From the NCBI RefSeq assembly GCF_009789675.1, contig NZ_CP046915.1, forward strand, positions 992,001 through 1,056,000: DNA of 64,000 bases, read 5' to 3'. This DNA comes from Paraburkholderia acidisoli. Lineage in GTDB: Bacteria > Pseudomonadota > Gammaproteobacteria > Burkholderiales > Burkholderiaceae. The number at the start of each line of letters is the position of its first letter. Position 1 is the stretch's first letter. Position numbers and translations under genes: made by a program. This document shows, piece after piece, positions 49,044-58,346 of this stretch. Under the pieces are notes generated by a model. It was not told where the DNA came from, did no database searches, and saw only the letters and a list, made by a program, of their open reading frames with translations.

Positions 49044-51583
49044 AGCGCGCCATTCCGAAAGCCCTGCCTACGCCGCGCAGTGCGCCGTTCCTGTCGCCGC
49101 ATGCGCTGCCGCGCCATGCGGCCGTGGCCTCGCTGCTCGCGGCGCTGCTGGCGCTGCATGCGCCGCAGGCGCGCGCCGACCACGCCTTGCCGCTGCCGCT
49201 CGCCGGCGCGCCGTACCGCGTGGCGCGAGAGGCCTACGCGGCTTATGACGCGCACCGTTATGCCGATAGTGCCGCGCTCGCGAGCGAAGCCATACGCCAG
49301 CGGCCCGACGTGATCGAGCTGCGCATGCTGCTCGCGAACGCGCTGGCCGCCGACGGTCATCTCGACGCCGCCGAACGCAGCCTGAGCGACGCGATCGACA
49401 CGCTCGGCCCCGACCGCCAGTTGACCGCGCGGCGCGCGCAGATCGCCTCCGTGGCGGCGGGCGGCGGTGGCGCCACGGACGTGCCGGGACCGGCCGGCGT
49501 GGCCGCGCGCGCCGCCTACGACGCGTATTCGCACAAGGACTACGACGCGGCCATCGCCGAGGCGCGCCGCGCCATCGAACTCGCGCCCGAGGTCGAGCGC
49601 CTGCGCTATCTGCTGATCGACGCGCTCTACGCCGATCATCGCGACGAAGACGCCTGGGCCGCGATTCAGGACGCCGACGCGCAATTCGGCGCGCAGGACG
49701 CGTTGCGCACGCGCAGCGAATACGTGGGCGCGCGGCTCGCGCCGGTGGCGTCGAACGCGGCGTTTTCGGCGCGCGAGCACGGCGATCTCGCCACGGCGCA
49801 AACGCTCGCCGAAAAAGCCGTGGCGTACGCGCCCGATCGCGACGCGTATCGCCTGCAACTGCTCGACGTGCTGTTCGCGCGCGGCGACTACGCGGGCGCG
49901 GAGCAGGCGGCGAGCGATGCCATCGCGGCGAACCGCAACGACGTGATGGCGTGGACCTTGCGCGGCTACGCGCGGGCGGCGCAACACGAACCCGCAGCCG
50001 ACAGCGATTTCGCGCAGGTGCTGGCGTTGACCTCGGCGAATGATACGGATACCGAAGCAAGCAGCGACGCCACGAAACGCACCGCGCGCGACGACCGCGT
50101 GGCGCGCGTGATCGTGGCCGATGTGCGGCTCGCCGAACATCGGCCGCAAGACGCGCTCGACGTGCTCGCGCCGTTGCAGACGCAACAGGACGACACCGAC
50201 GCCGTGATCGCGCTGCGCCGCAAGCGCGCGCAGCGCATGCTCGCGGCGAACCCGGCAAACCCGGCGAACGAAATGCAGGCCACGGCCACCGCGCCGTTGA
50301 GCGCGCAAACGCAGCCGGTGTTCGATTGCCGCGCCGATCAATACGGCGCCTCCTGCGACCTCTACGCCGCCGATCCCGCGTTCGCCGACGTGCGCGGCGC
50401 GCGCGCGGCCACGGCGCGCGGCGATCATGCGGCCGCGGTGAAGGCGATGCGCGCGGCCGTGGCGGCCGTCCCCGACGACCCCACGCTGCAACTCGCGCTG
50501 ATCGACGCGCTGGTCGCGAACGGCAATACGCGCGCGGCTCGCGCGGCCGCGCGCGAAGCGTTGGCCTCGGGCGCGGCGGACGGCATGGCGCCGCTGCAAA
50601 CCGCGTATCTCGCGCAGCGTGCGGGCGACTCGCCGCGCGCGTACGCCGAGTTCGCGCGCGCCGACGCGCAGGGCCAGTTGCCGCCGGCGGCGGCGGGCGA
50701 CGCGGGGTATGCGGCGTTGCAGTCGCATCACAACGCGCAGGGCGCCACGTGGCTCGAACACGCGATCGACTATGGCACGCAGCCGCCCGCAGGCGTCGCG
50801 CCGATGACCGACGCGGCGCTCTCCGACGCGCGCCACGCGCATGCGGACGCCACGCGCAACTGGGGCTTCACGGCTTCGGTCAACTATCGCGGCGGCGGCA
50901 TCCAGAGCGGCCTCGCCAGCAACAACCCCACGCCGGGCCTCGAAAACAACTGGCAGGCGGGCACCGAAGCGTACTGGCGGCCGTTCGGCAGCCTCGGCGA
51001 GCGCATGTTCGAACTCTACGCGCGCGGCTACGAAAACTTCGGCGTGAAGGGCGACGCGCCCTCGGGCGTGCAGACGCTGCAAACGGCCATCGGTGCGCGC
51101 GTGAAGCCGTTCACCTCGACCAACGCGATTTTCGCGTTCGAGCGCATCTTGCCGATCGGCTCGGCGGTGCAGGGCGACTGGCTCGGGCGCGTGGCGTGGT
51201 CGGACGGTTTCGGCGACGACCTGCGCGGCGGCGCGCCGAGCTGGTGGACGGGCACGGTGTACGGCGAAGCGGGCCACTACATCCAGCATCCGTCCACCTA
51301 CGCCACGGCCAACGCGCGCATCGGGCGCACGTTCCGGCTCGACGCCATCAGCCCGAATCTCACGGTGTTCCCGCATCTGGTCGCGGGCGCCGACTACGAC
51401 TCGACCATCGATCACAGCGTGCCCGTAGGCATCGGCGCGGGCGTCTCCGCGCGCTGGTGGTTCCGCGGCGGCCCGTACGACGCGCCGCGTTCGTTCGTCG
51501 ACATGACCGTGCAATACCGTGTGCGCGTGGCAGGCGATTCGCGCGCGCGCGGCGTGTTTCTCGGCGCGACGTTCTCGTACTGA
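49040..51583 (+). CDS. nfrA: NfrA-like outer-membrane TPR protein
   Basis: An 847-residue exported protein. A signal peptide (core AAVASLLAALLALHAPQARA) is followed by many TPR-like helical pairs from about 60 to 600. The last 250 residues are beta-rich, beginning RNWGFTASVNYRGGGIQSG and ending FLGATFSY with the terminal aromatic of outer-membrane barrels. The layout is that of NfrA, the N4 phage adsorption protein and glycan exporter, and of PgaA/BcsC-type secretins. It should pass the polymer from the periplasm to the surface. ATGA overlap with nfrB makes translation coupled. Identity to E. coli NfrA is expected to be low. Confidence 0.8.
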   Translation: MKRAIPKALPTPRSAPFLSPHALPRHAAVASLLAALLALHAPQARADHALPLPLAGAPYRVAREAYAAYDAHRYADSAALASEAIRQRPDVIELRMLLANALAADGHLDAAERSLSDAIDTLGPDRQLTARRAQIASVAAGGGGATDVPGPAGVAARAAYDAYSHKDYDAAIAEARRAIELAPEVERLRYLLIDALYADHRDEDAWAAIQDADAQFGAQDALRTRSEYVGARLAPVASNAAFSAREHGDLATAQTLAEKAVAYAPDRDAYRLQLLDVLFARGDYAGAEQAASDAIAANRNDVMAWTLRGYARAAQHEPAADSDFAQVLALTSANDTDTEASSDATKRTARDDRVARVIVADVRLAEHRPQDALDVLAPLQTQQDDTDAVIALRRKRAQRMLAANPANPANEMQATATAPLSAQTQPVFDCRADQYGASCDLYAADPAFADVRGARAATARGDHAAAVKAMRAAVAAVPDDPTLQLALIDALVANGNTRAARAAAREALASGAADGMAPLQTAYLAQRAGDSPRAYAEFARADAQGQLPPAAAGDAGYAALQSHHNAQGATWLEHAIDYGTQPPAGVAPMTDAALSDARHAHADATRNWGFTASVNYRGGGIQSGLASNNPTPGLENNWQAGTEAYWRPFGSLGERMFELYARGYENFGVKGDAPSGVQTLQTAIGARVKPFTSTNAIFAFERILPIGSAVQGDWLGRVAWSDGFGDDLRGGAPSWWTGTVYGEAGHYIQHPSTYATANARIGRTFRLDAISPNLTVFPHLVAGADYDSTIDHSVPVGIGAGVSARWWFRGGPYDAPRSFVDMTVQYRVRVAGDSRARGVFLGATFSY

Positions 51584-51635
51584 ACGCGAATTCAGTACGA
51601 AGCCCGGCGCCGATCTCGCGAGAAGGAGCGAAACC

Positions 51636-52790
51636 ATGAAAGTCCTGACTCTGTTTGGCACGCGGCCCGAAGCGATCAAGATGGCGCCGCTCGTGGGCGC
51701 GCTCGCGCGCGAACGCGAGGTGCAGAACGTCGTCTGCGTGACGGGTCAGCATCGGCAGATGCTCGACACGGTGATGTCGCTGTTCGGCATCGAGGCGCAG
51801 CACGATCTCGACGTGATGATGCCGGGGCAAACGCTGAACGGCCTGTTCTCGCGCGCCGTCGCGCGCATCGACGAGGTGCTCGAAGCGGAGCGGCCCGACC
51901 TCGTGCTGGTGCACGGCGACACGAGCACGGCCTGCGCGGGCGCGCTCGCGGCGTTTCACCGGCGCATCGCGTTCGGGCACGTGGAAGCGGGCTTGCGTAC
52001 CGGCGATCTCGCGCGGCCGTTTCCCGAGGAAATGAACCGCCGGATCGTCGATATCGGGGCGAACTGGCTGTTCGCGCCCACCGAAACCTCGCGCGCGAAT
52101 CTCGTGAGTGAACGGGCGCCGGGGCGCATCGTCGTGACGGGCAACACCGTGATCGACGCGCTGGCGGCCCTGCAACCCAGGCTCGCCGACGACATGCCGC
52201 TCGCGCGCGCGGCGGCGGCGCGCTACCCGTGGCTCGATGCGTCGCGGCGATTGCTGCTGGTCACGGGCCACCGCCGCGAGAGTTTCGGCGACGGCTTCCG
52301 GCAGATTTGCGGGGCGCTCGCGGAACTCGCGGCGCGCGAAGACCTGCAGATCGTGTATCCCGTGCATCTGAACCCGGCCGTGCGCGATCTCGTGACGGCC
52401 GAACTCGCCGGGCTCGAGCGCGTGCATCTGATCGCGCCGCTCGACTACGTCGATTTCGTCTGGTTCATGCAGCGCGCGCACGTGATCCTCACCGACTCGG
52501 GCGGCGTGCAGGAAGAAGCGCCGTGGCTCGGCAAGCCGGTGCTGGTGATGCGCGACGTGACCGAGCGCCCCGAAGCCGTGGCGGCCGGCACGGTCGCGCT
52601 GGTGGGCGCGCATCGCGAACGCATCGTGGAAGGCGTGGCGCGCCTGCTCGACGACGATGCCGCGCACGCGGCGTTTGCGCGGCGCGTGAATCCGTACGGC
52701 GACGGTTTCGCCTCGCAACGGATCGTCGACGCGCTGCTCGGGCGCGAGGTGGAGGCGTTCGCGCCCATCGAGCTCGCGAGCGCGGCATAG
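51636..52790 (+). CDS. wecB: UDP-N-acetylglucosamine 2-epimerase (non-hydrolysing)
   Basis: A 384-residue cytoplasmic enzyme converting UDP-GlcNAc to UDP-ManNAc. Family marks are GTRPEAIK at 8-15, VHGDTSTACAGALAAF with the catalytic Asp, GHVEAGLRTGDLARPFPEE with the two Glu, and TGHRRESFGDG with the His near 213. AGAAGGAG precedes the ATG. It closes the BcsB-NfrB-NfrA set 52 bp after nfrA. A local copy implies that the polymer contains ManNAc or a derivative, as known for the E. coli NGR glycan that depends on WecB. Confidence 0.93.
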   Translation: MKVLTLFGTRPEAIKMAPLVGALAREREVQNVVCVTGQHRQMLDTVMSLFGIEAQHDLDVMMPGQTLNGLFSRAVARIDEVLEAERPDLVLVHGDTSTACAGALAAFHRRIAFGHVEAGLRTGDLARPFPEEMNRRIVDIGANWLFAPTETSRANLVSERAPGRIVVTGNTVIDALAALQPRLADDMPLARAAAARYPWLDASRRLLLVTGHRRESFGDGFRQICGALAELAAREDLQIVYPVHLNPAVRDLVTAELAGLERVHLIAPLDYVDFVWFMQRAHVILTDSGGVQEEAPWLGKPVLVMRDVTERPEAVAAGTVALVGAHRERIVEGVARLLDDDAAHAAFARRVNPYGDGFASQRIVDALLGREVEAFAPIELASAA

Positions 52791-52852
52791 CGCGGGCTCG
52801 ATGTATCGGCGTATCGATGTAGCGAGGGATCGGCGCGAGGCGGCTCGCGCGT

Positions 52853-52884
52853 GTTAGCGCGTTAGCGGTTTAGCGGTTTAGCGC
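52853..52884. repeat. Four 8-bp tandem repeats at a gene end
   Basis: GTTAGCGC, GTTAGCGG, TTTAGCGG and TTTAGCGC run head to tail and include the stop codon of the downstream minus-strand gene (TTA at 52878-52880 on this strand). Confidence 0.8.
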
Positions 52885-53924
52885 AACGCCGAGCGCCACG
52901 CGTCGCGCAGCGCGTGCGCGCCCGGCGCGTCGCCGATCACGTACGGATCGAGCGCGAACGCCACCACGCGTTGCGCGCCGTAATCGCGCGCGATCTTCCA
53001 CTGCGCCTGCACGCGCGCGTAGGTCGCGGCGCGCGCCGCGAAACCCGCGTTGCCGTTTTGCGGGGGCGCCCCGTGCGGCGCGACGTTCTCGAATAGCTCG
53101 ACGATCAGATCGAACGGCACGCCTTGCGCGACGAACAGGTCGTGCAGCGGCTGCAAGGCCGTGTAAGCGCCGAGGCCTTCGGCGCCCGCGCCGTCCTGGA
53201 TCATCGGATGCACGTCGGCGTGCGCGAGCAGCGTGCGCCAGAGGCCGTCGAGCGTGGCGTTCGCATGCGGCGCGGCGAGCCGGCTGTGATAGGTGGAGAG
53301 CGTGGGCGCGCGCGTGCTGGTGGCCTTCGCGACCTCGGCGAGCGTATGCAGCCAGGTGGCGAGACGCTGCGCGCGCGCGGCATCGGCCCAGGAATATTGC
53401 TCGATCTCATACGGCACGTACCACCCGCCGAACGCGCGATGACGCGGCCACGCCGCCGCGCGCATCCAGGCGGTCGCGCGCGCGGCCGTGCTCGCGAGAA
53501 AGGCGTCGAGCGCGTTCACGTCCGCCGCGCCGATCACCTGCCACCAGCGGTCGTCGTAGGGCAGCCCCAGATGCACGGTGATGCCGAGTTGCGCGCAGTC
53601 GTCGAGCAGACCTTGCAGCAGCGTGTCGGACGCCGCCCAGTCGTGGTTCTCGCTGCTGTTCTGCGTGTCGATGGCCACCCATTGCACGAAGATCGTCGTG
53701 CAGCCGAACTTGCGCGTGGCCGCGAGGCGGCTTTGCCATTGCTCGCGCGACCAGTCCAGATGCTCGCGCCACAGCTGCACGAACGTGCCCGCGAGCGCGA
53801 CGGGCGACTCGCACGCCGCGAGCGGCAGGCAGGCGGCGAGCGCGGCGGCTTGCAGCAGGCGGCGGCGGGCGGGCGAGGTGGGCGCGGAGGGCACCAGGCG
53901 GGAATGGGCGCGCGTAAAAGGCAT
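52878..53924 (-). CDS. Putative secreted glycan hydrolase (DUF4434-like)
   Basis: A 348-residue exported protein. It has a twin-arginine-like RRRLLQ start, a hydrophobic core and the lipobox LAAC, so it is probably a lipoprotein. The mature part looks like a TIM barrel: TRKFGCTTIFVQWVAIDTQNSS, GLPYDDRWWQV, GGWYVPYEIEQYSW and the C-terminal VVAFALDPYV. This resembles DUF4434 proteins, predicted glycoside hydrolases; the E. coli protein YbcH beside nfrA is, as I recall, of this type. It is convergent with wecB. Its likely role is trimming or clearing the polymer made by the neighbouring genes. Part of this is inference. Confidence 0.7.
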   Translation of the reverse strand: MPFTRAHSRLVPSAPTSPARRRLLQAAALAACLPLAACESPVALAGTFVQLWREHLDWSREQWQSRLAATRKFGCTTIFVQWVAIDTQNSSENHDWAASDTLLQGLLDDCAQLGITVHLGLPYDDRWWQVIGAADVNALDAFLASTAARATAWMRAAAWPRHRAFGGWYVPYEIEQYSWADAARAQRLATWLHTLAEVAKATSTRAPTLSTYHSRLAAPHANATLDGLWRTLLAHADVHPMIQDGAGAEGLGAYTALQPLHDLFVAQGVPFDLIVELFENVAPHGAPPQNGNAGFAARAATYARVQAQWKIARDYGAQRVVAFALDPYVIGDAPGAHALRDAWRSALR

Positions 53925-54054
53925 GCGGACGTGATGAGTGGCGAAGCCTGCATTTTAAAGGCGATGGCGCAAGGCGCGCCGCTTCGGCGTCGGGCGCGCG
54001 AGGGTACGGCAATTGCGAAAACGGCGCTTTCCTTTTTCGCGAAGCCCGCACGTC

Positions 54055-54615
54055 ATGGCGACACTCCCGAAGCGCGAAGCTTTTCCCGTCGAACGCGCGC
54101 GACGCTACCTCGAACCCGGCCCGATCGTGCTCGTTTCATCGCGCTGGAGCGGGCACGACAACATCATGACGCTGGGCTGGCACACGGTCATGGAGTTCTC
54201 GCCCTCGCTGATCGGTTGCATGATCGCGGGCGGCAATCACAGCTTCGAGATGATCCGGCGCAGCGGCGAATGCGTGCTCAACGTGCCGACCACGCGCCTG
54301 ACCGACGCCGTCGTGAAGATCGGCAACACCTCGGGCGCCGATCTCGACAAGTTCGCCGAATGCGGCCTCACGCGCGGCACGATGCACGGTGTGAGCGCGC
54401 CGTCGATCGAGGAATGCCACGCGAGTTTCGCGTGCCGGCTGCACGACGACGGCTGGGTCGACAAATACAACTTCTTCGTGTTCGAGATCGTCGATGCGCG
54501 CGTCGCGCCGTCGCCCGATTTGCCCGAGACGCTGCACTACACCGGCGACGGCGTGTTCACGCTCTCGGGCAAGGCCATCTCGCGCAAGCGCTGGTTCCGG
54601 CCGGAGATGCTATAG
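54055..54615 (+). CDS. Flavin reductase-like FMN-binding protein
   Basis: A 186-residue protein with the flavin-reductase split barrel. The segment PGPIVLVSSRWSGHDNIMTLGWHTVMEFSPSLIGCMI starts the FMN site, and RRSGECVLNVPTT and the conserved GLTRG follow. It resembles the Burkholderia flavin reductase-like proteins that bind FMN and may reduce it for monooxygenases or act on small molecules. ATG at 54055; an upstream ATG at 54013 adds 14 residues. It stands alone before the MmgE/PrpD pair. Confidence 0.85.
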   Translation: MATLPKREAFPVERARRYLEPGPIVLVSSRWSGHDNIMTLGWHTVMEFSPSLIGCMIAGGNHSFEMIRRSGECVLNVPTTRLTDAVVKIGNTSGADLDKFAECGLTRGTMHGVSAPSIEECHASFACRLHDDGWVDKYNFFVFEIVDARVAPSPDLPETLHYTGDGVFTLSGKAISRKRWFRPEML

Positions 54616-54665
54616 GGCGTGGTGCGCGAGCCGAAGCGATCCGGCCAGTTCCACTGCGCACGCTT

Positions 54666-54740
54666 AAGTGTCGACACTTTATGCGTAAAATCTCGTATTA
54701 AGGCAAAATGCGAGCGTACAATGCAGAAAGTGTCGACGTT
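54666..54740 (+). promoter_or_regulatory. Paired operators before the MmgE/PrpD genes
   Basis: AAGTGTCGACACTT (54666-54679) is a perfect palindrome and AAAGTGTCGACGTT (54727-54740) is a second, imperfect copy. Their centres are 62 bp apart, close to six helical turns, which favours DNA looping by one regulator. The form (TGTCGACA core) fits a GntR/FadR-type protein. No such regulator gene is adjacent. Confidence 0.65.
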
Positions 54741-54767
54741 AAACCGCCGTCAGGAGGAATCGACCGC

Positions 54768-56120
54768 ATGAGTTCCGTTGCCGCCGCGTTCGCCCGCGGC
54801 CTGCATCAACTGGCCCGGCAGCCGCTGCCGCCCGAGGTCGTCGCGGAGGCGAAGCGCTCGCTCATCAACGTGATCGGCACGTCGATCGGCGCGTCGCGGC
54901 ATGCGGGCGTGACCGCGATCCTCGCTGCCGCGCGCGATCTCGGCGTCGTTACGCTCGCGCCGGTGCCGGGCCGCCGCGAGCGCGCGGACGAGCATTTCGC
55001 CGCGCTCGCCACCGGTTTCGCAGGCCATCTCGACGACTTCGACGACACCCATCTCGCCACCGTGATCCATCCCGCCGCCTCGGTGTGGGCGGTGCTCACG
55101 GCGCTCGCCCCCGCCACGCAGCCCACGGGCGCGCAGGCGCTCGCGGCGTTTGCGCTGGGCTGCGAGGCGCAGTTGCGCGTGGGCGTGTCGATCTCGCCCG
55201 AGCACTACGATCGCGGCTGGCACATCACGGGCACCTGTGGCGTGATCGGCTGCGCGGCGGCGGCGGCGCTGCTGCTGAAACTCGACGCCGGCGGCATCGC
55301 GCGCGCGTGCGAGATCGCCGCGTCGATGTTCGTCGGCCAGCGCGAGGCGTTCGGCACCATGACCAAGCCATATCACCCCGGCAAGGCCGCGGCGAACGGC
55401 ATCGCGGCCGCGCGGCTCGCGCAGCGGGGCCAGGCGGCGCAGGCGGAGATTTTCGAGGCGCCGGGCGGCTACTCGCACTCGCTTTCCACCCGCGTCGACT
55501 TCGAGCGCATGACGGGGCAGATGGGCGAGCGCTGGGAACTGCTGTCGAACACGTACAAGCCGTATCCGTGCGGGATCGTTGCGCATCCGGCCATCGACGC
55601 GGGTCTCGCGCTCGCCGCGCAGATCGCCGAGGCGGGCGAGATCGAATCGATCACGCTGCGCTGCCATCCGCTCGTGCCGGAACTCATGGGCAACCCGCAG
55701 CCGAAGGACGGCTTGCAGGCGCGCTTTTCGGCGATCCACGGCGTGGCCGCGGCGCTCTGCGACAAGCGCGTGGGCCTCGCGCAATACGACGACGCGCGCG
55801 TCGTGCAGCCCGACGTGACGGCGTTGCGCGCGCAGACGACGCTCGCGCCCGACGCCAGCGTGAATCGCGACGAGGCGTTTATCGAGGCGCGCCTGCGCGG
55901 CGGCCGTACAGTCGCGCATCACGTCGAGCATGCGCGCGGCAGTCTGGCACGGCCGCTCACGAACGCGGAGTTGCGCGACAAGGTCGAGCAGTTGATCGAT
56001 CCCGTGCTCGGCGCGGGCGCGGCCGCGCGTATCGCCGGGGCCGTGCACGACTTCGACGCGTTGGCCGCGCTCGGACCTTTCTTCGAACTTTGCCTGCCTC
56101 GGGAGCCGCACCATGCATGA
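54768..56120 (+). CDS. MmgE/PrpD family protein
   Basis: A 450-residue protein of the MmgE/PrpD fold, related to 2-methylcitrate and iminodisuccinate epimerase/dehydratase enzymes. ATGFAGHLDDFDDTHLATVIHPAASVWAVLTALAP is the N-terminal signature with the active-site His, GGYSHSLS and NTYKPYPCGIVAHPAIDAGLALA follow, the latter being the C-terminal signature with the conserved Lys-Pro-Tyr-Pro. The substrate is unknown. CAGGAGG precedes the ATG at 54768; an earlier ATG at 54708 would lie across the operator. It overlaps the next gene by 8 bp. Confidence 0.88.
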   Translation: MSSVAAAFARGLHQLARQPLPPEVVAEAKRSLINVIGTSIGASRHAGVTAILAAARDLGVVTLAPVPGRRERADEHFAALATGFAGHLDDFDDTHLATVIHPAASVWAVLTALAPATQPTGAQALAAFALGCEAQLRVGVSISPEHYDRGWHITGTCGVIGCAAAAALLLKLDAGGIARACEIAASMFVGQREAFGTMTKPYHPGKAAANGIAAARLAQRGQAAQAEIFEAPGGYSHSLSTRVDFERMTGQMGERWELLSNTYKPYPCGIVAHPAIDAGLALAAQIAEAGEIESITLRCHPLVPELMGNPQPKDGLQARFSAIHGVAAALCDKRVGLAQYDDARVVQPDVTALRAQTTLAPDASVNRDEAFIEARLRGGRTVAHHVEHARGSLARPLTNAELRDKVEQLIDPVLGAGAAARIAGAVHDFDALAALGPFFELCLPREPHHA

Positions 56121-56856
56121 GGCCGCCGCGCATTCCGCTGTTTCCGAAGCGCTCGTGACACTCGCGCTCGCGCCCTTGCCGAACGAAGCGCAGGGCGCCG
56201 TCGAGGCGGCGCGGCGCGCGTTGCAGGAGAGTCGCGAACACGCTTCGAGCGGCGACGGCGTTTCACGTCGGCTAACGCAGCCGTTGCAGCCGTTGGCGGA
56301 GCGCGCTTCCTCGAACGATGCCCGACTGCGCGCGTGGACGCTCGGCGCGCAACTCGCGGCGCGCGGCGAGCCATCGCTCGCGACGCCGGTGCTCGCGGCC
56401 GCGGTGGCGGCGGGCGAGCGCTTCGGCGCCTCCGGGGACGCTATCGCCGCGGCCGTCGCCGCGGGCACCGAGGCGGCCACGCGCGTGCTCGCCGCGCTCG
56501 ACAGCAGCGACTATCGCGCGCGCTGGAACGTGGTGTCGTCGATCGGCGTGCTCGGCGCGACGCTGGCCGTGGCGCGGCTCCTCCAGCTCGACGCGCCGCG
56601 CACGCGGCACGCGCTGGGCGTGGCCGCCACGCAGGCGGCGGGCCTCGCGCGCAACGCGGGCACGGCACTGGAAGCGATCGAGATCGGCAAGGCGGCCGCC
56701 GACGCGATCGAAGCGGCATTGATCGCAAAGCACGGCTTCACGAGCGCGGCAGCGGCCATCGACGGCAGGCGCGGGCTGGCCGCGCTCATGGCGTACCGGT
56801 TCGACGCGGGGCAGATCGTCGGGCGGGTGGACGCGGCGTGGCTGAGCGGGGCGTAG
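56113..56856 (+). CDS. Half-length MmgE/PrpD-like protein
   Basis: A 247-residue helical protein. The middle (GVLGATLAVARLLQLDAPRTRHALGVAATQAAGL) matches the all-helical domain of MmgE/PrpD proteins, but the second, alpha/beta domain with its catalytic residues is absent. It begins 8 bp inside the preceding full-length gene, so both products are made together. It may form a heteromer with that protein, or be a duplicated and truncated copy. The protein is unusually rich in Ala. Confidence 0.65.
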   Translation: MHEAAAHSAVSEALVTLALAPLPNEAQGAVEAARRALQESREHASSGDGVSRRLTQPLQPLAERASSNDARLRAWTLGAQLAARGEPSLATPVLAAAVAAGERFGASGDAIAAAVAAGTEAATRVLAALDSSDYRARWNVVSSIGVLGATLAVARLLQLDAPRTRHALGVAATQAAGLARNAGTALEAIEIGKAAADAIEAALIAKHGFTSAAAAIDGRRGLAALMAYRFDAGQIVGRVDAAWLSGA

Positions 56857-56994
56857 GCGGGGGACGGTTGGACGACGCGCGGTCTGGTGGGTGCCGAAGC
56901 GCGCGCTTCAAGCGCGCACCAGCGGGCAATGCGCGTAATGATCGAACGATCGAGGAAAGCGAGGGCGGGCGATGCGCTCCGCCGTAGGGCCGCC

Positions 56995-58301
56995 TCAGCG
57001 CCCCAAATACCGCTGCGCCAGCGCCTCGTACAGCGGCGGTGCGAACAGCTTCGACACCTGACTCGACACCAGCGCGGTTGCCATCAGCGAAATCACGAGC
57101 GCATGCCCATTAATCATTTCGATGACGATGACGAACGCCGTGATCGGGCTTTGCGTGACGGCCGCGAGATAGCCAACCATGCCCAGCGCGATCAGCATCG
57201 GCAATTGCATTTGCCCGAACACCATGTGCAGCGCGTTGCCGATGCCCGCGCCAATGGCGAGCGAAGGCGCGAATAAACCACCCGGCGTGCCCGGCAGGTA
57301 CGAACCCACCATCGACGCCATCTTCAGCAGCGGATACGCCGCGCCCAGTTGCGATTGCCCTTCGAGCATGCCGCGCGCTTCCGCATAGCCGCTGCCGAAC
57401 AGATGGCCGCCGCTCGCCACGCCGATCACGGCGATAAACAGACCGCATGCTGCGCCAAACGCCACGGGCCGCTCGTTGCGGAAGGCGAACACGCGCGCGG
57501 GCATCCATTTTTTCGTATTGAGCAGCAGCCAGCAAAAGACGCCGCCCGCGATGCCCGTCAGCACGCCGACCAGCACCACGGCCACGAACAGCAGATTCGG
57601 CAGCTTGCCGTTGATGGCGATCGTGCCGAAATACACGTAGTTGCCTTGCAGCGCGAGCGACACCACGCCCGCAAAAATGATGGCGGTGATGATGACGCCG
57701 CTCGTGCGGGCCTCGAAGCTGCGCGTGAGTTCCTCGATGGCGAACACCACGCCCGCGAGCGGTGCGTTGAATGCGGCCGACAAGTTACCGCCGCGCCCGC
57801 GAGCGCGAGCTTGTGCTCGAGCCCCGCGCGCGTGACGCTACGCAGGCGCGCCGGATAAAAACGCCGCAGCGCGAACATGAGGGCCGCGCCCACATGAATG
57901 GTCGGACCCTCGCGGCCAATGGTGAAGCCGCCGAGAATCGCGAGAAAGGACACGACGATCTTGCCGACCAGAATGCGCAGCGTGAGCAAGCGCGGCCCCA
58001 GTTCGCGCACGTCGTGCAGCGAAGCGATCACCTGCGGAATCCCGCTGCCTTCGGAGCCGGGAAACCAGCGCCGCGTGATCCAGACGCCGAGCGCGGCCAC
58101 GGCGGGCGTGACGAGCAGCGGCAGCCAGAAGGCGCGCGCCGTCATCTGCAGGAAGAGGTCGTAGCCGAAGTCGATCAGCCGCGCGTAGAGCACCGCGACG
58201 AGCCCGGTGGCCACGGCGCCCAGCCAGAAGGTGCCGAAATAGATCCAGCGGCGTTGCCGGCGCCACAGCCTCGGTCGTTCGAAAATGGAGAAGATGCGCA
58301 T
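56995..58301 (-). pseudogene. CLC chloride channel/transporter gene with a frameshift
   Basis: Two overlapping frames together make one CLC protein of about 435 residues. The first (58301 to about 57785) has GSEGSGIP at 82-89 and GREGP at 129-133. The second (57783 to 56995) begins SAAFNAPLAGVVFAIEELTRSFE and contains GSYLPGTPGGLFAPSLAIGAG. The break is at about 57781-57795, where LALAGAAV should continue directly into SAAFNAP; a single missing base explains it. CLC proteins exchange chloride for protons or conduct it. It may be a true mutation or a sequencing error. MarR lies 45 bp upstream on the same strand. Confidence 0.88.
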
Positions 58302-58346
58302 GGGATCGCCGCCAGAATGCCAATTAAGGCATATTGTGACATAAAT

